A stretch of 64,000 nucleotides of DNA from CAXMST01 sp963790085 (GTDB lineage: Bacteria > Actinomycetota > Thermoleophilia > Solirubrobacterales > 70-9). Position numbers and translations under genes: made by a program. Location: assembly GCA_963790085.1 (NCBI GenBank), contig CAWBNH010000013.1, positions 1 to 64,000 of the forward strand, in the 5' to 3' direction. The notes beneath the pieces were generated by a model that searched no databases, was not told where the DNA came from, and saw only the letters and a list, made by a program, of their open reading frames with translations. This document shows, one piece after another, positions 1-8,670 of the stretch (the first letter of the stretch is position 1; the number at the start of each line of letters is the position of its first letter).

Positions 1-120
1 CTCAGCCGGATCGAGGCTGACCGGGGCGACGAAGCCGCCGCTGAGGCGGCACTGGAGCGCTCGGAGGAGCTCAACCCGCGCTCGCTGCTGTTCCAGGACC
101 CGCCCGCCCCCACGGGCTAG
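1..120 (+). CDS. C-terminal end of an unidentified protein (partial, TPR-like tail)
   Basis: The first 39 codons of the window are open in frame 1 and end at a TAG at 118-120. The visible peptide is helical and alternates alanine and glutamate (AALERSEELNPRS). This resembles the last helix of a tetratricopeptide repeat, as found at the C-terminus of some O-antigen ligase/TPR proteins. The N-terminal part lies outside the window, so the function cannot be assigned. The stop is 8 bases before the next start, which suggests co-transcription with the damaged wecB-type gene that follows. Confidence 0.5.
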   Translation, partial: LSRIEADRGDEAAAEAALERSEELNPRSLLFQDPPAPTG

Positions 121-128
121 GCGGTCGG

Positions 129-939
129 ATGGTCGACGAGGGGAAGAAGAACCTGCTCGGCGTCGAGGCCGACGCCGTCGACTACGAAGCAGCGGTCGCG
201 CCAATCGTCTCGGCCGCCAAGAGCTCGCAACCGCATTCCTGCACCGCCCTGGCCGTGCACGGGGTGAGACGGGGGTACTCGACCCCGAACAGCGTTATCG
301 GCTCAGTGGTTTGGATCTCGTGACACCTGATGGGCAGCCAGTGCGCTGGGCACTCAATGCACTCCACGGCGCGGGCCTTCCCGACCGCGTCTACGGTCCG
401 ACGCACCGACGCTGACGCTCCACATCTGCGAGGCCGCGGCTCGCGAGGGACTCTCCATCTACCTGTTTGGTTCGCGGCCGGCCACGGTGCAGCGGCTCTC
501 CGAGGAGCTGACATCGCGCTTCCCCGAACTCGAGGTGGCGGACGCCGAGCCCTTGTCCTTCCGGCAGCTGACCTCCGCAGAGCACCAAGCGCTGATCGGG
601 CGAATCCGAGGCTTGGGTGCGGCGATCGCGTTCGTGGGCCTCGGCTGCCTGCGGCAGGAGGTCTTCGCCTACGAATGCTCCAAGGGCCTCTCGATGCCTG
701 TGATCGCAGTCGGGGCGGCCTTCGACTACCACGTGGGAGAGCAGATCGAGCCGCCCATGTGGGTGCAGAGGCTCGGCCTGCAGTGGGCCCACCGGCTGGG
801 CCGGGACCCCCAGCGCCTGTGGAAGCGGTACCTGGGACTGAACTCACTTTACGTGATCCTGCTCGCGCTCCAGCTGCTCCGGCTCTGGCGGCCGCGGCCC
901 ACCGGATCCCCGCCTCGCGAGCGGCACCTCTATGGCTAG
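129..939 (+). pseudogene. WecB/TagA/CpsF-family glycosyltransferase, frameshifted
   Basis: Joining three frames rebuilds a near full-length (about 270 aa) member of the WecB/TagA/CpsF family. These enzymes add a sugar (often N-acetylmannosamine) to a lipid-linked acceptor at the membrane. Frame 3 carries the start, MVDEGKKNLLGVEADAVDYE. Frame 2 carries the LVTPDGQPVRW segment. Frame 1 from about 412 carries YLFGSRPATVQ, VGLGCLRQE and the C-terminal RLWKRYLGLN. The first break, at about 266-268, looks like a single missing T (GTGAG-ACG where GTGATGACG is expected). The second, at 404-411, looks like an 8-base insertion, CACCGACG, partly repeating the preceding CCGACG. No single frame encodes a working enzyme. 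Either the gene is decaying or the assembly has errors here. Confidence 0.8.
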
Positions 940-962
940 AGGCCCGGCATGGGTGGCGCGCA

Positions 963-2603
963 CTAGTAGGCGCCGCGGCCCCTGAACACGGCGTCGACGG
1001 TCTGCACCAGCAACTTGATGTCAGACGACAGCGACCAGTTGAGCACGTAGCTGTAGTCGAGCCTGAGCATGTCGTGGAAGGGAATGTCGGATCGGCCGTT
1101 CACCTGCCACGGCCCAGTCATGCCCGGCTTGACGTGACGGCGCAGCTCATAGTGGCCGGCAACACGCTCGTCCTCGTGGACCGGCAGCGGGCGCGGTCCG
1201 ACCAGGCTCATATTGCCGTTGACGACATTGAGCAGCTGCGGAAGCTCGTCGAGCGAGTGGCGCCGTAGCCGCCCACCGACCCTGGTCACCCGCGGATCGT
1301 CGACGGCCTTGAACATGCCCTCCTCGGCGCCCTTCTCGTGGATGCTCCGCTCGGCGACGTCGCCGAGCCGCTCGTCCGCGTCTACACACATGGTTCGCAG
1401 CTTCAGGAACTGGAAGGGCTCGCCGTCTCGACCGGCCCGCGTCTGCCCGTAGAAGACGGGGCCTGGCGAGTCGAGCTTGATTCGAACTGCAGCGTAGGCG
1501 ATCACGGGGGCCGCAATGACTAGCGCTGGAATAGCGATCGAGAGATCCATGCCGCGCTTGAGCACCCCCCACGAGCGCGGCTGGCGCGCTCCCGGCATCG
1601 ACATCACCGGCAGGCCCTCGAGGTGGCTGATCGCAGCTCCCGAGCGAAGTATCTCCGCCTCACCAGGAACGAAGTCGACCTGCACCCCACTCTCGATGAA
1701 CGAGCGCGTGAGGTCGGTGCGGGCGTCGAGCTGGCCGGGTGGGGTAGCGAAGATCACGCGTGAGACGCTCGTCTCCTCGGCGAAGGCGAGCAAGCGCTCG
1801 GTGTTGAGGCTGTCGAGGTGGCGGGCCCGGTGGCCACTGATAGACGACCCGCCGTTGTCGGCGTCGCCGACGTCGATCTCCTCTTCGACGACAAGGCCCC
1901 ACTCGGGGTGCCTGTGGATGCGGGTCACGACCTTGCAGGCGTCGGCGGCTCGGCCGATCACGATCACGCTCTGCTGATACCAACCACGATGCCGGGCGGA
2001 CTGGCGCAGGGCGCTGCGGCACATGAGGACCACCGGAATCGAGATCGACCAGACGAGGATCGACGGGAGCATCTGGATCGGATCGACGCTCGCAGCCGAA
2101 CGGGTAAGCAGCAGGAACCAAGCCCACATGGTGGAGACCCGGAAGATCGTCGCGAACTCGTCCGCGATCGTGATCGTCAGGCCACGGCCGACGGTCCCCG
2201 AGTGGTAGGCGCGCATCGCGACCCCGGTCAGCGGCCAGATCGGGATGAAGATCAGATACAGGGCGATGTCCAGGCCCGTCAGCGGGCGGTTGAAGGCCAT
2301 CAGCAGCGCCGCCGCCAGCCCACCCGTGATGGCCAGGCCGACGAGGTCCGCCATCACCGTGAGTCGTCGAATCAGATAGCCGCGGCGCTCGACAGCCGAT
2401 CCACTCTCCGGCGAGATCCCCCGCGGTGCCTCGGCGCCCAGAGACGCGACGTCGGCGTCGCTGCCAAGCGGCTGCGACGGTACCTGCTCGTCGATTGAAT
2501 CGGTGCTCACCTGACTGCTATCCCGAGAGCGGTGTCGAACGAAACCATCCCGCAAAGCCCTCTGAGTAGTTCGCCGCTGAACGGTCAAGGGTAATGGATG
2601 CAC
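963..2603 (-). CDS. Exopolysaccharide polyprenyl-phosphate sugar-1-phosphate transferase
   Basis: A 546-aa membrane protein of the WbaP/CpsE type (bacterial sugar transferase family). It moves a sugar-1-phosphate from a nucleotide sugar onto undecaprenyl phosphate and so starts repeat-unit synthesis. Four membrane segments lie in residues about 80-200 and a nucleotide-binding-like middle domain at about 210-330. One more hydrophobic segment (SIAIPALVIAAPVIAYAAV) precedes the catalytic domain, which has FLKLRTM, the core DELPQLLNVVNG followed by NMSLVGPRP, and KPGMTGPWQVNGRS. All signature motifs are present. The first 75 residues are polar and unconserved, so a later start near residue 83 is possible. 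It is transcribed against the flanking genes and shares no operon with them. Confidence 0.93.
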   Translation of the reverse strand: MHPLPLTVQRRTTQRALRDGFVRHRSRDSSQVSTDSIDEQVPSQPLGSDADVASLGAEAPRGISPESGSAVERRGYLIRRLTVMADLVGLAITGGLAAALLMAFNRPLTGLDIALYLIFIPIWPLTGVAMRAYHSGTVGRGLTITIADEFATIFRVSTMWAWFLLLTRSAASVDPIQMLPSILVWSISIPVVLMCRSALRQSARHRGWYQQSVIVIGRAADACKVVTRIHRHPEWGLVVEEEIDVGDADNGGSSISGHRARHLDSLNTERLLAFAEETSVSRVIFATPPGQLDARTDLTRSFIESGVQVDFVPGEAEILRSGAAISHLEGLPVMSMPGARQPRSWGVLKRGMDLSIAIPALVIAAPVIAYAAVRIKLDSPGPVFYGQTRAGRDGEPFQFLKLRTMCVDADERLGDVAERSIHEKGAEEGMFKAVDDPRVTRVGGRLRRHSLDELPQLLNVVNGNMSLVGPRPLPVHEDERVAGHYELRRHVKPGMTGPWQVNGRSDIPFHDMLRLDYSYVLNWSLSSDIKLLVQTVDAVFRGRGAY

Positions 2604-2705
2604 GCGTTCAATGTGATCGATCGCTCAGTCGACGCCCAGATGAGACGGACCTCCCCAGCGCTGCCGTATTGCGGGCTCTGATCCGGCTAAGCTGCGCCGC
2701 TCAAA

Positions 2706-3184
2706 ATGAGCGTCGTAATCATCACCGGATCCAGCGGCCTGATCGGTTCGGAGGCCGCAACTCACTTTGCCGGCCTCGGATGTGAGGTGGTCGGGTCGAC
2801 AGCGACATGCGCCGGCAATTCTTCGGCCCGGAGGCATCGACAGCCTGGAACCGCGATCGTCTCGAGAGCGAACTCGGCGCCGCTTACCGGGATCGCGACG
2901 CCTGCCTGCACAGCCTCTTTGGTGCCTCGAAGGTCGCGGCAGACGTGCTCGTCCAGGAGTACGGCCGCTACTTCGAGATCCCGACGGCCGTGTTCAGGGG
3001 TGGCACCCTGACCGGCCCAGCCCTGCAGTGGGCCCACCGGCTCGGCCAGGACCCGCGCCGGCTCTGGAAGCGCTACCTCGGACTCAACCCTCTGTTGCTG
3101 CTGTTGATGATCCTGCAGGAGCTGAGGCTGTGGCGCCCGGAGACGGCGGCGACGAAGCCCCGGGAGCGGCTGAGGTATGGCTAG
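2706..3184 (+). pseudogene. Chimeric remnant: NAD-dependent epimerase 5' part joined to wecB/tagA 3' end
   Basis: The start reads MSVVIITGSSGLIGSEAATH, the Rossmann GxxGxxG of an NAD-dependent sugar epimerase. A one-base deletion near 2792 shifts the frame to the DMRRQFFGPEAS segment. The middle of the enzyme is missing: the peptide jumps to LFGASKVAADVLVQEYGRYF, containing SxxxAAD instead of the usual YxxxK context, and then to VFRGGTLTGP. At about 3024 the sequence switches without a stop to the C-terminus of a WecB-type protein (ALQWAHRLGQDPRRLWKRYL). That part parallels 780-939 at both DNA and protein level. No complete domain of either enzyme survives, so this is recombination debris. 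Its stop overlaps the ATG of the next gene (TATGGCTAG). Confidence 0.82.
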
Positions 3185-4658
3185 CGCCCGCGGGGCCCCC
3201 GAGCGCCGGGGATTCTCGGAGGCCGTCGGGCTCTACGGGCCACTGCTCCTGGCTCTCTACTTCGTCGCGACCACGCGCTGGGGCAGCTACCTGCTGCCCG
3301 GCCCCCCCTATGTCGGCGACATCGCATTGGCTGGGCTCGTCGCCCACCGGGCCTGGACCCTGTTTCGGAAGGGCACGCCGACGCCGCTGCTGAGCTGGAC
3401 GCTGACGCTGCCCGCGACGCTGCTGCTGCTGCTCTCGGCGGCCACGCTCGCCACGGGGGAGCTGAACGCGGACGGTCTGCGGGACGCGGCTCCGTACTTC
3501 TACGCGATCCTCGTGCTCTTCGGCCAGTCCTACCGCGCGATCAGCCCTCGGGTCGCCGAGTGGCTCGTGTTCGGGGCACTGCTCATCCTCATAACATGGT
3601 ACTCGGCTGTCGACCTCTTTCCGGGCCTGGCGAGCGAGGTCACGGTCCCCGGCGGCGACGACGTCTTCCTGTTCGGGCAACGCGGGGACATCAGCGGCGC
3701 CCTGATCGGGGTGCTTGCCGCGCTCGCCCTCGATCGCGTGCTCGTCGGTCGCAACGTCTGGCTCAATGCCGGCCTGGCCGCCTGGGCGTTGGTGGTCGTG
3801 CTCAGCAACCAATCCAGGTCGGCGATGCTGGCCACCGTCCTCTGCTTCGCGCTGATCGGGCTGCGGCAACTGCTGCTCGAGGGTCGGCGGCGATCGGGGG
3901 CAGGCGCGATCCCGGCCCTGCTGCGAGCGAACGCCGGCGTTGCGCTGGCCGTCATCGTCGCGATCCCGCTAGCGTTCACCGTCCTCAGCGGCACGCCGGA
4001 GGCCCTCGACCGCTCTGTCAACGTGGTCCGGGGATCGGGCGAGGAAGATGACGTCCAGGATGGCGGCGTCCAGGATGGCGGCGTCCAGGATGGCGGCGTC
4101 CAGGATGGCGGCGTCCAGGATGGCGGTGGGACCCGGCCCATCTACGGCACGAACAGCGGGGTCGGCACATTCACTGCTCGCAAGGATGCCTGGACTGAGA
4201 TCGTGGATTGGATCAACCGGGACGGTGCCTCGAGGGCGCTGCTCGGGGTCGGTTTCGGCCCGCACTACCTGCAGCTCTCCGGCGGGGACGTGCTGTTGCT
4301 CGGGCCCCTCGCGGATCCAGACGTACGTGCGGCCCACAACTTCGGTGTCAACACGTGGGCAAGGTTGGGCGCGATCGGCCTGCTGCTGATCACCTCGATC
4401 TTCGCGCTGGCTCTGATCGCCGCGCTGCGGCTTGCGATCCGCTCCCGCACGCCCCCTCTGCTCGACCTCTTTGCCGCCTTGCTGGTGATCGCAATCCCGA
4501 CAACGGCCTTGCTGGGGGTCGTGCTCGAGTCCCCGTTCGGCGCGATCCCTTACTTTTGGGCCGTCGGTTACCTGGGGGCGCGGATGGTTGAGGAGGGATT
4601 GTGGCGGCGCGTGCCGATGCCGGCATGGCTGATGAGGCAGGGCGCGGCTCCCCAATGA
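3177..4658 (+). CDS. O-antigen ligase/polymerase-like membrane protein
   Basis: A 493-aa polytopic inner-membrane protein with about ten to twelve hydrophobic segments and a large extracytoplasmic loop between residues about 290 and 390. This is the layout of the O-antigen ligase/Wzy family, which polymerises or transfers lipid-linked glycans at the outer face of the membrane. The loop carries five VQDGG repeats (see 4053-4127) and a YGTNSGVGTF segment followed by GVGFGPHY, like the conserved loop of these proteins. The ATG sits inside the stop of the upstream remnant, and its TGA overlaps the next ATG (ATGA), so translation is coupled downstream. Family members share little sequence, so ligase versus polymerase cannot be decided. 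Confidence 0.8.
   Translation: MASARGAPERRGFSEAVGLYGPLLLALYFVATTRWGSYLLPGPPYVGDIALAGLVAHRAWTLFRKGTPTPLLSWTLTLPATLLLLLSAATLATGELNADGLRDAAPYFYAILVLFGQSYRAISPRVAEWLVFGALLILITWYSAVDLFPGLASEVTVPGGDDVFLFGQRGDISGALIGVLAALALDRVLVGRNVWLNAGLAAWALVVVLSNQSRSAMLATVLCFALIGLRQLLLEGRRRSGAGAIPALLRANAGVALAVIVAIPLAFTVLSGTPEALDRSVNVVRGSGEEDDVQDGGVQDGGVQDGGVQDGGVQDGGGTRPIYGTNSGVGTFTARKDAWTEIVDWINRDGASRALLGVGFGPHYLQLSGGDVLLLGPLADPDVRAAHNFGVNTWARLGAIGLLLITSIFALALIAALRLAIRSRTPPLLDLFAALLVIAIPTTALLGVVLESPFGAIPYFWAVGYLGARMVEEGLWRRVPMPAWLMRQGAAPQ
4053..4127 (+). repeat. Five tandem 15-bp units in the ligase-like gene
   Basis: The unit GTCCAGGATGGCGGC occurs five times in a row; only the last base of the fifth copy differs. 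It is in frame and encodes (Val-Gln-Asp-Gly-Gly)5 in the predicted external loop. The length is a multiple of three, so slippage would change loop length without breaking the frame. Confidence 0.97.
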
Positions 4659-5326
4659 GCGGGGCGGTCGCCAACCCCTTCGACCTCAGCGACGGTCGCG
4701 GCCTGAAGCCGGTCATCGCCGTCGCCGGGCAGATGTCGAACCGCGCGCGCGTCAAGCGCTACGAGCGGTACCTCCGAACCATGCGGCCCGGTTCGGAGGA
4801 GCCCTTGCTCGATCTCGGCTGCGGAGGCGACTGGTCGCTGGCGCGGCTCGATCCTGAGGCCAACGTAACCGGCGTCGACCTCTCCGAGCGCGACGGCTAC
4901 GAGCGCCCCAACCAACGCTTCGTCGCAGCCGATGCCTGCGACCTTCCCTTCGCGGACAAGAGCTTCGGGCTCGCGTACTCCAACTCGCTGATCGAGCACA
5001 TCGCCCCCGAGCGGCGGTGGATGTTCGCCGACGAGGTTAGGCGTGTCGCCGGCCGCTACTGGATCCAGACTCCGAGCTACTGGTTCCCGATCGAACCGCA
5101 CGCGCTGCTGCCCGGCGTCCAGTTCCTACCCGAGCCGATCCGCCGCGCTGCCTGGCGCGCCTCCCCGCGCGGCATCGACTACGAGGATTCCCTGCAGCTG
5201 CTGAGGGCCAAAGAGCTCGCCGACCTGTTCCCCGAAGCGCTGATCCTTCGCGAGCGGATCGGGCCGCTGACCAAGTCGCTGGTCGCCGTTGGGCCCGCCA
5301 GGCTGTTTGAGCCGCGGCGATCCTGA
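4655..5326 (+). CDS. Class I SAM-dependent methyltransferase
   Basis: A 223-aa protein with a Rossmann-like methyltransferase fold. LLDLGCGGDWSLARL is the SAM-binding glycine motif, VTGVDLSERD carries the acidic residue that binds the ribose, and FVAADACDLPFADKSFGLAY with SNSLIEH matches motifs II and III of the Methyltransf_11 group. The start at 4655 is chosen because ATGA overlaps the ligase stop; an upstream in-frame ATG at 4601 would overlap the ligase by 58 bases. The likely target is a sugar or lipid-linked glycan given the locus, but the sequence does not show the substrate. Confidence 0.85.
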   Translation: MSGAVANPFDLSDGRGLKPVIAVAGQMSNRARVKRYERYLRTMRPGSEEPLLDLGCGGDWSLARLDPEANVTGVDLSERDGYERPNQRFVAADACDLPFADKSFGLAYSNSLIEHIAPERRWMFADEVRRVAGRYWIQTPSYWFPIEPHALLPGVQFLPEPIRRAAWRASPRGIDYEDSLQLLRAKELADLFPEALILRERIGPLTKSLVAVGPARLFEPRRS

Positions 5327-5417
5327 GCGAGGGACGGTTGCGCGGGAGTGGGCGCCGGGCACACACCGTCGAAGCGATCCGCTCGCGGGCCCGCCCGGGC
5401 CCATCGATCGGTGTCGG

Positions 5418-6191
5418 TCAACCCTGCTTGACGGCGATCCGGGCGGACTCGTCGATGCGAGTCAGCAAGATCTGCCGGTCGGCGAAGTACTCGTCAACGG
5501 CAAGACGGGCGCCCGCATACTGGCCATAGTCATCGACGATCAGAACGCCACCGGGAACGAGCGCCGGGTAGAGGTTCTCAAGCTCGTGACGGGTGGACTC
5601 GTACCAGTCGGTATCGAGCCGCAGCAGCGCGATGCGGTCGGGCGCTTGCGCAGGCAAGGTGTCCTCGACCATGCCCTTTATGTAATGAACCAGCTCCTGC
5701 GGGTAGCCGGTTGACGCCACCCTTGCCTGCACCGCCTCCAAGGGCCCGTGGAACATCGAGTCAGGGTCGTCTCGGCCACGGGCGCTATCGCGCCATTGGT
5801 CCTCTACGGGCCAGAAGGGGCGAAACAGGTCCGCGTCCCTGTTGGACGGTCTCGGCTGACCCTCGTACGTATCGAAGGCATAGATCTCACGGTCACAGCG
5901 GCCAATGTGCTTCAACGACAGGGCCATTGCCATGACGCTGCCCCCTCGCGCCACACCGCACTCGACGAACGCGCCCGGGAGCGAGTTGACCTCGACGTAG
6001 GCGACGGCCGCGCACAGCTCAACCACGCGGTTCGCAGGGGTCATCGTGTGTTCGCCGACTTGCGCCACCACCCCGAGCTTCCACTCCTCTACGTCGCGTA
6101 GCAACGGTGCGTCAGGCGGAAGCACCCGCGCCCGCTTCAACGTCCGCTTGACGAGCCGTCTGAACTTGGCGCGGAAGGGCATTCGACGCAA
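5418..6191 (-). CDS. TylF/MycF-family sugar O-methyltransferase
   Basis: A 257-aa SAM-dependent O-methyltransferase of the macrocin O-methyltransferase family, known for methylating sugar hydroxyls in a metal-dependent way. Landmarks are FVECGVARGGSVMAMA (SAM site), YAFDTYEGQPRPS, ALLRLDTDWYEST (acidic metal-binding residues) and GVLIVDDYGQYAG. Length matches the family. It is transcribed on the minus strand and divergent from the damaged glycosyltransferase starting at 6258. In this context it probably decorates a sugar of the exopolysaccharide repeat unit, which is inferred from its neighbours. Confidence 0.9.
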   Translation of the reverse strand: MRRMPFRAKFRRLVKRTLKRARVLPPDAPLLRDVEEWKLGVVAQVGEHTMTPANRVVELCAAVAYVEVNSLPGAFVECGVARGGSVMAMALSLKHIGRCDREIYAFDTYEGQPRPSNRDADLFRPFWPVEDQWRDSARGRDDPDSMFHGPLEAVQARVASTGYPQELVHYIKGMVEDTLPAQAPDRIALLRLDTDWYESTRHELENLYPALVPGGVLIVDDYGQYAGARLAVDEYFADRQILLTRIDESARIAVKQG

Positions 6192-6257
6192 TCATGCCAA
6201 GCCAGGCTAAGAGACGGCAAGGACGCCGAACCTGTCCCGCCCGAGATCGGACCGAGG

Positions 6258-7464
6258 GTGAGAGCCGTCGACCGGCCCACCCCCCGAGGCGGCGCCTACA
6301 CTCTCGGGCTGGTGGCTACCCACGGCAGCAGACCCGAGTCGAGCGGGCTGGGCGCGCAGGACCTGGTCCCAGGGGAACCGGCTCGGGCCGACCCAGACCA
6401 GGCCGGGGTCGTCGCGCTGGTCTGGAGGGAAGCACCTGACACGCCTCTGATCGAAGAGCAGATCATCGAGCGGCATCGGGCACTTCGGAAAGCGGGCTTC
6501 GATGCTCGCGCGGTGTTCGGGCTCAGAGCTCACCAGCTCCCGAAGGGCACCGATCCAGGCATTACAGCTGAGAGGTGCCAGAACTTCGGAAGCTTGGTCC
6601 AACTGGCCGGACGAGCGATTGCTGGCGCCCAAAGCGACAGTGGGAAGCCTCCGATTCTGCTCTGCCGCAGCGCCGCGCCGACGGTCGCCGCGATGACCGC
6701 GCGGGCCCTTCACCGGCTTCCCTGCAAGGTGGTCCACGACTGCCGCGGATGGGAGTCGGCACAGGCCCGCGAAGAAGGCCGCGCAATTGCTCGGATGCGA
6801 AAGGGGGCGCTGGAGCGAATCGCGTTTCGAGGCGCCGACCACACCGCCGTTGTCTCGGCAACGCTGATGGGAGTGGCGCTGAGCCTCGGTGCGATGCCGA
6901 CGACGACGACGATGATCCCACCGCTTGCACGGCAGCGAACGGCCGGGACGCACGCGGACCCGACAGCCCAGGTCATCTACGTCGGGGACTCGAGGGCCTT
7001 CTACCAAAGCGGTGCCACACTGCAGCCGTTCCTCGTTTCACTGGCGGAGCGCGTGCCCGCTGCTACTTTCGGGTGGCTCGACGTAGCCGCATCCGGCGAG
7101 ACCGAGTGGCTGCGCGAGAACCTGTGGCGGCGGAGCCTGCCGCCGGAGACGGTCGCCTCGCAGCTCGAGGAGGCATCGGTGGCGCTGCTGATCCGAGCCC
7201 GATCGCGCACGAACGCTGTCGCAGCACCAACTAAGGCCGGGCAATACCTAACCGCTGGATGCCGCATTCTGACCACGCCCATTTCCCATTGCGACGGCCG
7301 AGTTCTGCACAACGACCGGCGCTGGGCGCGTCCTTCGGTCTTTGGATTCCGACGAATGGGCGCAGGCGGTTCGCGAGTCCCTCGACGCCGACCGGAGGAA
7401 CGCACCGGCGGATCTCTACGGACGGGTGATCGACCGTTGGAGCGACCTTTTGCGATCACTCTGA
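6258..7464 (+). pseudogene. GT4-like glycosyltransferase with one frameshift
   Basis: About 350 codons are open in frame 3. They resemble a GT-B fold glycosyltransferase: an N-terminal half with KVVHDCRGWESAQAREEG and AIARMRKGALERIAFRGAD, then a C-terminal donor domain starting VIYVGDSRAFY and ending APTKAGQYLTAGCRILTTP. Near 7310 one extra A moves the true reading to frame 1, where TTGAGRVLRSLDSDEWAQAV and the natural C-terminus ending RWSDLLRSL follow to a TGA at 7462-7464. In frame 3 the protein instead runs into arginine-rich nonsense. The start is uncertain: GTG 6258 or GTG 6312, the latter giving VATHGSRPESSG. The substrate is unknown. It converges with, and overlaps by 9 bases, the gene at 7456-8660. 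Confidence 0.72.
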
Positions 7465-8660
7465 GCGATCAAGGGCCGCCTCGTAGATGGACTCACGCTG
7501 ACGAGTGTTCGCCTCAATCGCATGATGCTCTCTCGCGAACCGCATCGCTGCCGCTGACATCGACTCGCGCCGCTCAGGTTCGGCCCGCAACGCCGTGATC
7601 GCCCGCGACCACTCCTCGAGAGCGTGCGGAGGCAGGACCACTGCCCCGTCGGGCGCAACCACGAACGGAAGGTCGTCGTGATCGCTGACGATTGCGGGGA
7701 CCCCCAGCCACTGACGCCTCGATCAGGGTGACCGGAGCGCCGCCTTCGCTGTCACCGTCAGCGGCCGTCCGACTCGGGAAGAGGGCGACGTCGGCGCCGG
7801 CAAGGCTGCTCATGAACTCCCCGAACGGCATCCGCCCACCCCACCGCACCTGACTCGGAGATCCCTTCCTCGGCCACCAAGGCGCGATAGCGCTCCTCGA
7901 GGGGGCCACCGCCGATCATCAGCAGACTGGTTTCGGGAACGCCACGGAAGGCCAACGCAAACGCCCTGATGCCCGTATCGAAGCCCTTCTTCTCCGCGAA
8001 CCTTCCGGCCATCGCCACCTGGAACCCAGATGAGCCGCTACGCCTCGGGGCAGCAGCAAGGTACTCCGCATCGGCCGGCAGCCTGACGATCTCGAGCTTG
8101 CTTGCAGGACACCCGAGTGCCCGCAGCCGGGCTGCCATGGCAGGCCCCTCGACGATCAGGGCCGTCGCCGAGCGGAACAGACGCCGATACGCGCGCCGCC
8201 ATCTCCGACTCGCGACGAACCGGGTCTCGGTAGCGTCGAATCCATAGAAGCTCGCGATCAACGGGGCTCGGCAGACCCGCGCAAGCAAGATCTGGCAGGA
8301 GGCGAGCGTCCCATAGTGCGCGTGGACGATCGCCGGCGGGCGTTCGCGAAGGTAGCGATAGAGCCATGCGCTGCTCAAACCCCGAGTCTTCCGCATTGCG
8401 CGCGCGGCGAGGTAGGCGTCGCGATGATCTTGCTGCAACCAGCCAATGCGGACTACGCTGCTCCGATACCTCGTACCAACCGAGCAGGCGCGACTCGAAC
8501 CGCTCACCCCTCGCCGCCTGCAGGTCTAGCCAGCGATCGGTGATTCCGCCAAGCCTCTCCGTCGTGTGCAACACCCACGGCTCCTCCGGCAGCGTCCACG
8601 GAGCGGAGCCGTGAGTCCGGACCGATCTGGCTTGCGCTGCTCGATGATGTATGGCTTCAC
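7456..8660 (-). pseudogene. GT4 glycosyltransferase with four frameshifts
   Basis: Pieces in three frames assemble into one family 4 glycosyltransferase of about 400 aa. In order they are: KPYIIEQRKPDRSGL from a GTG at 8660; LHTTERLGGITDRWLDLQAA; VVRIGWLQQDHRDAY with VHAHYGTLASCQ and ASFYGFDAT; AMAGRFAEKKGFDTGIRAFA, a typical GT4 donor-domain start; ALFPSRTAADGDSEGGAPVT; and VSDHDDLPFVVAPDGAVVL to the stop. Breaks fall near 8610, 8460, 7850 and 7700. The last is one extra G in a G run. The conserved GT4 glycine/glutamate region (EGGAPVTLIEA) is intact in sequence, but the protein cannot be made from one frame. It lies directly downstream of the flippase on the same strand. Confidence 0.8.
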
Positions 8661-8670
8661 CGGTAGGAGC

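Noticed and set aside
4053..4127. Possible CRISPR-like array
   Set aside because: The units are contiguous 15-bp coding repeats without spacers and no cas gene is nearby.
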